A stretch of DNA of 64,000 nucleotides from Pomphorhynchus laevis. Lineage: Eukaryota > Acanthocephala > Palaeacanthocephala > Echinorhynchida > Pomphorhynchidae. Positions 62,630-64,000 of the stretch are shown here, in pieces. Position 1 is the stretch's first letter. Every line of letters starts with the position of its first letter. The position numbers and the translations under genes were made by a program. The notes under the pieces were generated by a model. That model saw only the letters and a list, made by a program, of their open reading frames with translations. It had not been told where the DNA came from and made no database searches. The stretch covers positions 248,001-312,000 of the forward strand of contig WNNJ02002384.1 in the NCBI GenBank assembly GCA_012934845.2. Reading direction: 5' to 3'.

Positions 62630-64000
62630 GACTCTCAGTCGTTTGCTTTGATATCATATATTTTGACTGACGACTCATTATTCGGATGGATTTTAGGCAA
62701 ATTTTGAGCGCTTTGATTCAATTCAATATTGTCGATAGTATCGGCAGGGCCATTGCTGCATAATTCTTTGAACTGTGAAGCATATTCGACAGGTTGATTT
62801 TGTTCTTGTGTATCCTTATCCGCTTCTGGAAATCGAGCAATCTTTCGTATCAAAACATTTAATTCCTTCTGAGTATCATCACTCATCGTGGCATAATTTC
62901 CATTTGTCCCGGCCAGTTTTACCTGTCGAAAAGATCTGTTCTTCCACGATGGCTCTTCGGCAAGGAAGACTGTATTTCCACTTTTATCCATTGCGATAAG
63001 ATATCATGATTTATGGAATTGTGCTTGTGGCTAAACATTCGTTCGTGAGTCGAGTATCCGGTCGCGGTGCATAGGAGTGTTCTAACGGATGATAATGCCG
63101 ATGAAAGCACTGATTCCCATTGTTTCGGCGATTTCCCATCAGATTACAACTTCAATTGTATCGTATTCCAAATTATCCCGACATAGCGCTCCGCTTGTCC
63201 ATTCCCACGTGGATTGTACGGTGTTGATCGACTATAGGCTACACCTGTTGATGACAGATAATATTGGAATTCTTTGGATTGAAAGCATGATCCTTGGTCC
63301 GAATGCATTTTAGCAGGACAACCGAATATACCAAAAAAATTGCTTCAAACAATTGATAACCGTCGATGACGAACAATCTGAACATTGAATTGCGAATGGG
63401 AAGCGTGAGTATTCGTCCACTACGCATAGTAAATACCGATTGCAGGTTGTCAATTGCAATGAACCTCTAAAATCAATATTCAGCCACTCAAATGTCCGAG
63501 TTGCATTTATTACATCGGATTGTTTCGGTTCACAAAATCGTGGTTTCAATTCGGCACATGTTTTGCATTGCTCAATAATATTGACGACATCAGTCTTATC
63601 AAAGTAAAGATCGTGTTGCTTAACGTGTTGTATCATCCGTGTAATTCACGGATAGCATAACGAAGTGTGTATCTTTTGTAGATCCGTTATTCGTTTATAA
63701 CCAGTGTATCCACATGTCATTCTGGACATGGAGTCAGCAACTGTGTTGCTTGATCCCGGACGATACTGGATGTCATATTGATACGGAGCTAGTTCTAAGC
63801 ACCATCTAGAACACCATCAGCGACTTTGTCATTTTTTATTTTGTTCGTATTGTCTCGTTTAAACATGTAGTTAAGTGATTTCTGATCGGTGATTATCGTG
63901 AAATGTCGTCCAAGCAAGAAATGTTGCCAATGCTGTATGGCATTGACGATTGCTTGAGCTTTTTTATGATTGGTTGTCGTAGTGAAGTCTTTTGCAACGT
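62630..64000 (-). mobile_element. Ty3/Gypsy pol fossil (runs off the window)
   Basis: Minus strand, in order from the window edge: RNase H (AQAIVNAIQHWQHFLLGRHF, IITDQKSLNYMF), the RNase H end (YQYDIQYRPGSS), the integrase zinc-binding and core region at 63640-63100 (CKTCAELKPRFCEPKQSD, WLNIDFRGSL, LLCVVDEYSRFPFAIQ), and a downstream C-terminal segment (62991-62635, acidic/polar). It is an LTR-retrotransposon relic of the same general lineage as 46600-48560. RT and any LTR lie outside the window on one side and were not recognised on the other. It is broken in a few places. Confidence 0.85.

Overview
The window is AT-rich animal nuclear DNA. Two conserved host genes support this: a spliced BAP31 (BCAP31) homologue on the minus strand (about 16997-24049, seven exons with GT/AG introns) and a single-exon ropporin-1-like (ROPN1L) gene on the plus strand (13485-14210). 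A third open reading frame of 354 codons (26157-27221, plus) is unrecognised over most of its length, but its last 65 residues are clearly related to the N-lobe of calmodulin. The species cannot be named from the sequence. A ropporin homologue implies motile cilia or flagellated sperm. Abundant CR1/L2-like LINEs, Penelope-like elements and R2-like RT elements fit many invertebrate genomes.

Most of the rest is a transposon graveyard. (i) 'Family A' LINEs (CR1/L2-like; RT motifs AFDIVDH, GVPQGSVLGP, YADDILIYA) occur at least nine times, whole or in pieces, at 2230-4455, 5575-7290, 9445-11345, 30143-30268, 44010-46390, 52275-53543, 53660-54500, 54640-56520, 60410-60867 and 61870-62470. Several copies are nearly identical to one another, so the family was recently active. 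(ii) 'Family B' CR1-like LINEs (PHD-like finger ORF1, APE endonuclease, RT) lie at 8776-9450, 11346-12190, 27300-28260, 29150-32745, 32790-33420, 34400-35930, 42690-44008, 50675-52195 and 59500-61800. (iii) One long GC-richer Jockey/I-like LINE occupies 36240-39975 (minus), with gag-like ORF1, endonuclease and RT. (iv) RT elements with R2-like architecture (Cys-rich N-terminus, RT, C-terminal restriction-endonuclease-like part) lie at 4455-5560, 12850-13010, 15649-16412 and 56531-59450. (v) Penelope-like RT fragments lie at 21120-22520 (inside BAP31 intron 2) and 24586-25510. (vi) Two Ty3/Gypsy pol fossils lie at 46600-48560 and 62630-64000.

Layout: 1-13 kb is nested LINEs with a 1.1-kb 12-bp minisatellite and an inverted-repeat element. 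13-28 kb is the gene-bearing stretch (ROPN1L, BAP31, the calmodulin-tailed ORF) with AT-rich spacers and Penelope-like copies. 28-40 kb is LINEs. 40-42.7 kb is AT-rich with dispersed short repeats. 42.7-64 kb is densely nested LINE, Gypsy and R2-like debris.

The most unusual structural signal is a series of at least a dozen short, perfect or nearly perfect fold-back palindromes (stems 10-21 bp, loops 0-12 nt), several lying exactly at element breakpoints. No operon, CRISPR array or microbial defence system is present. The genes do not form an evident pathway: the two recognised host genes have unrelated roles (ER membrane quality control/transport and flagellar radial spoke).
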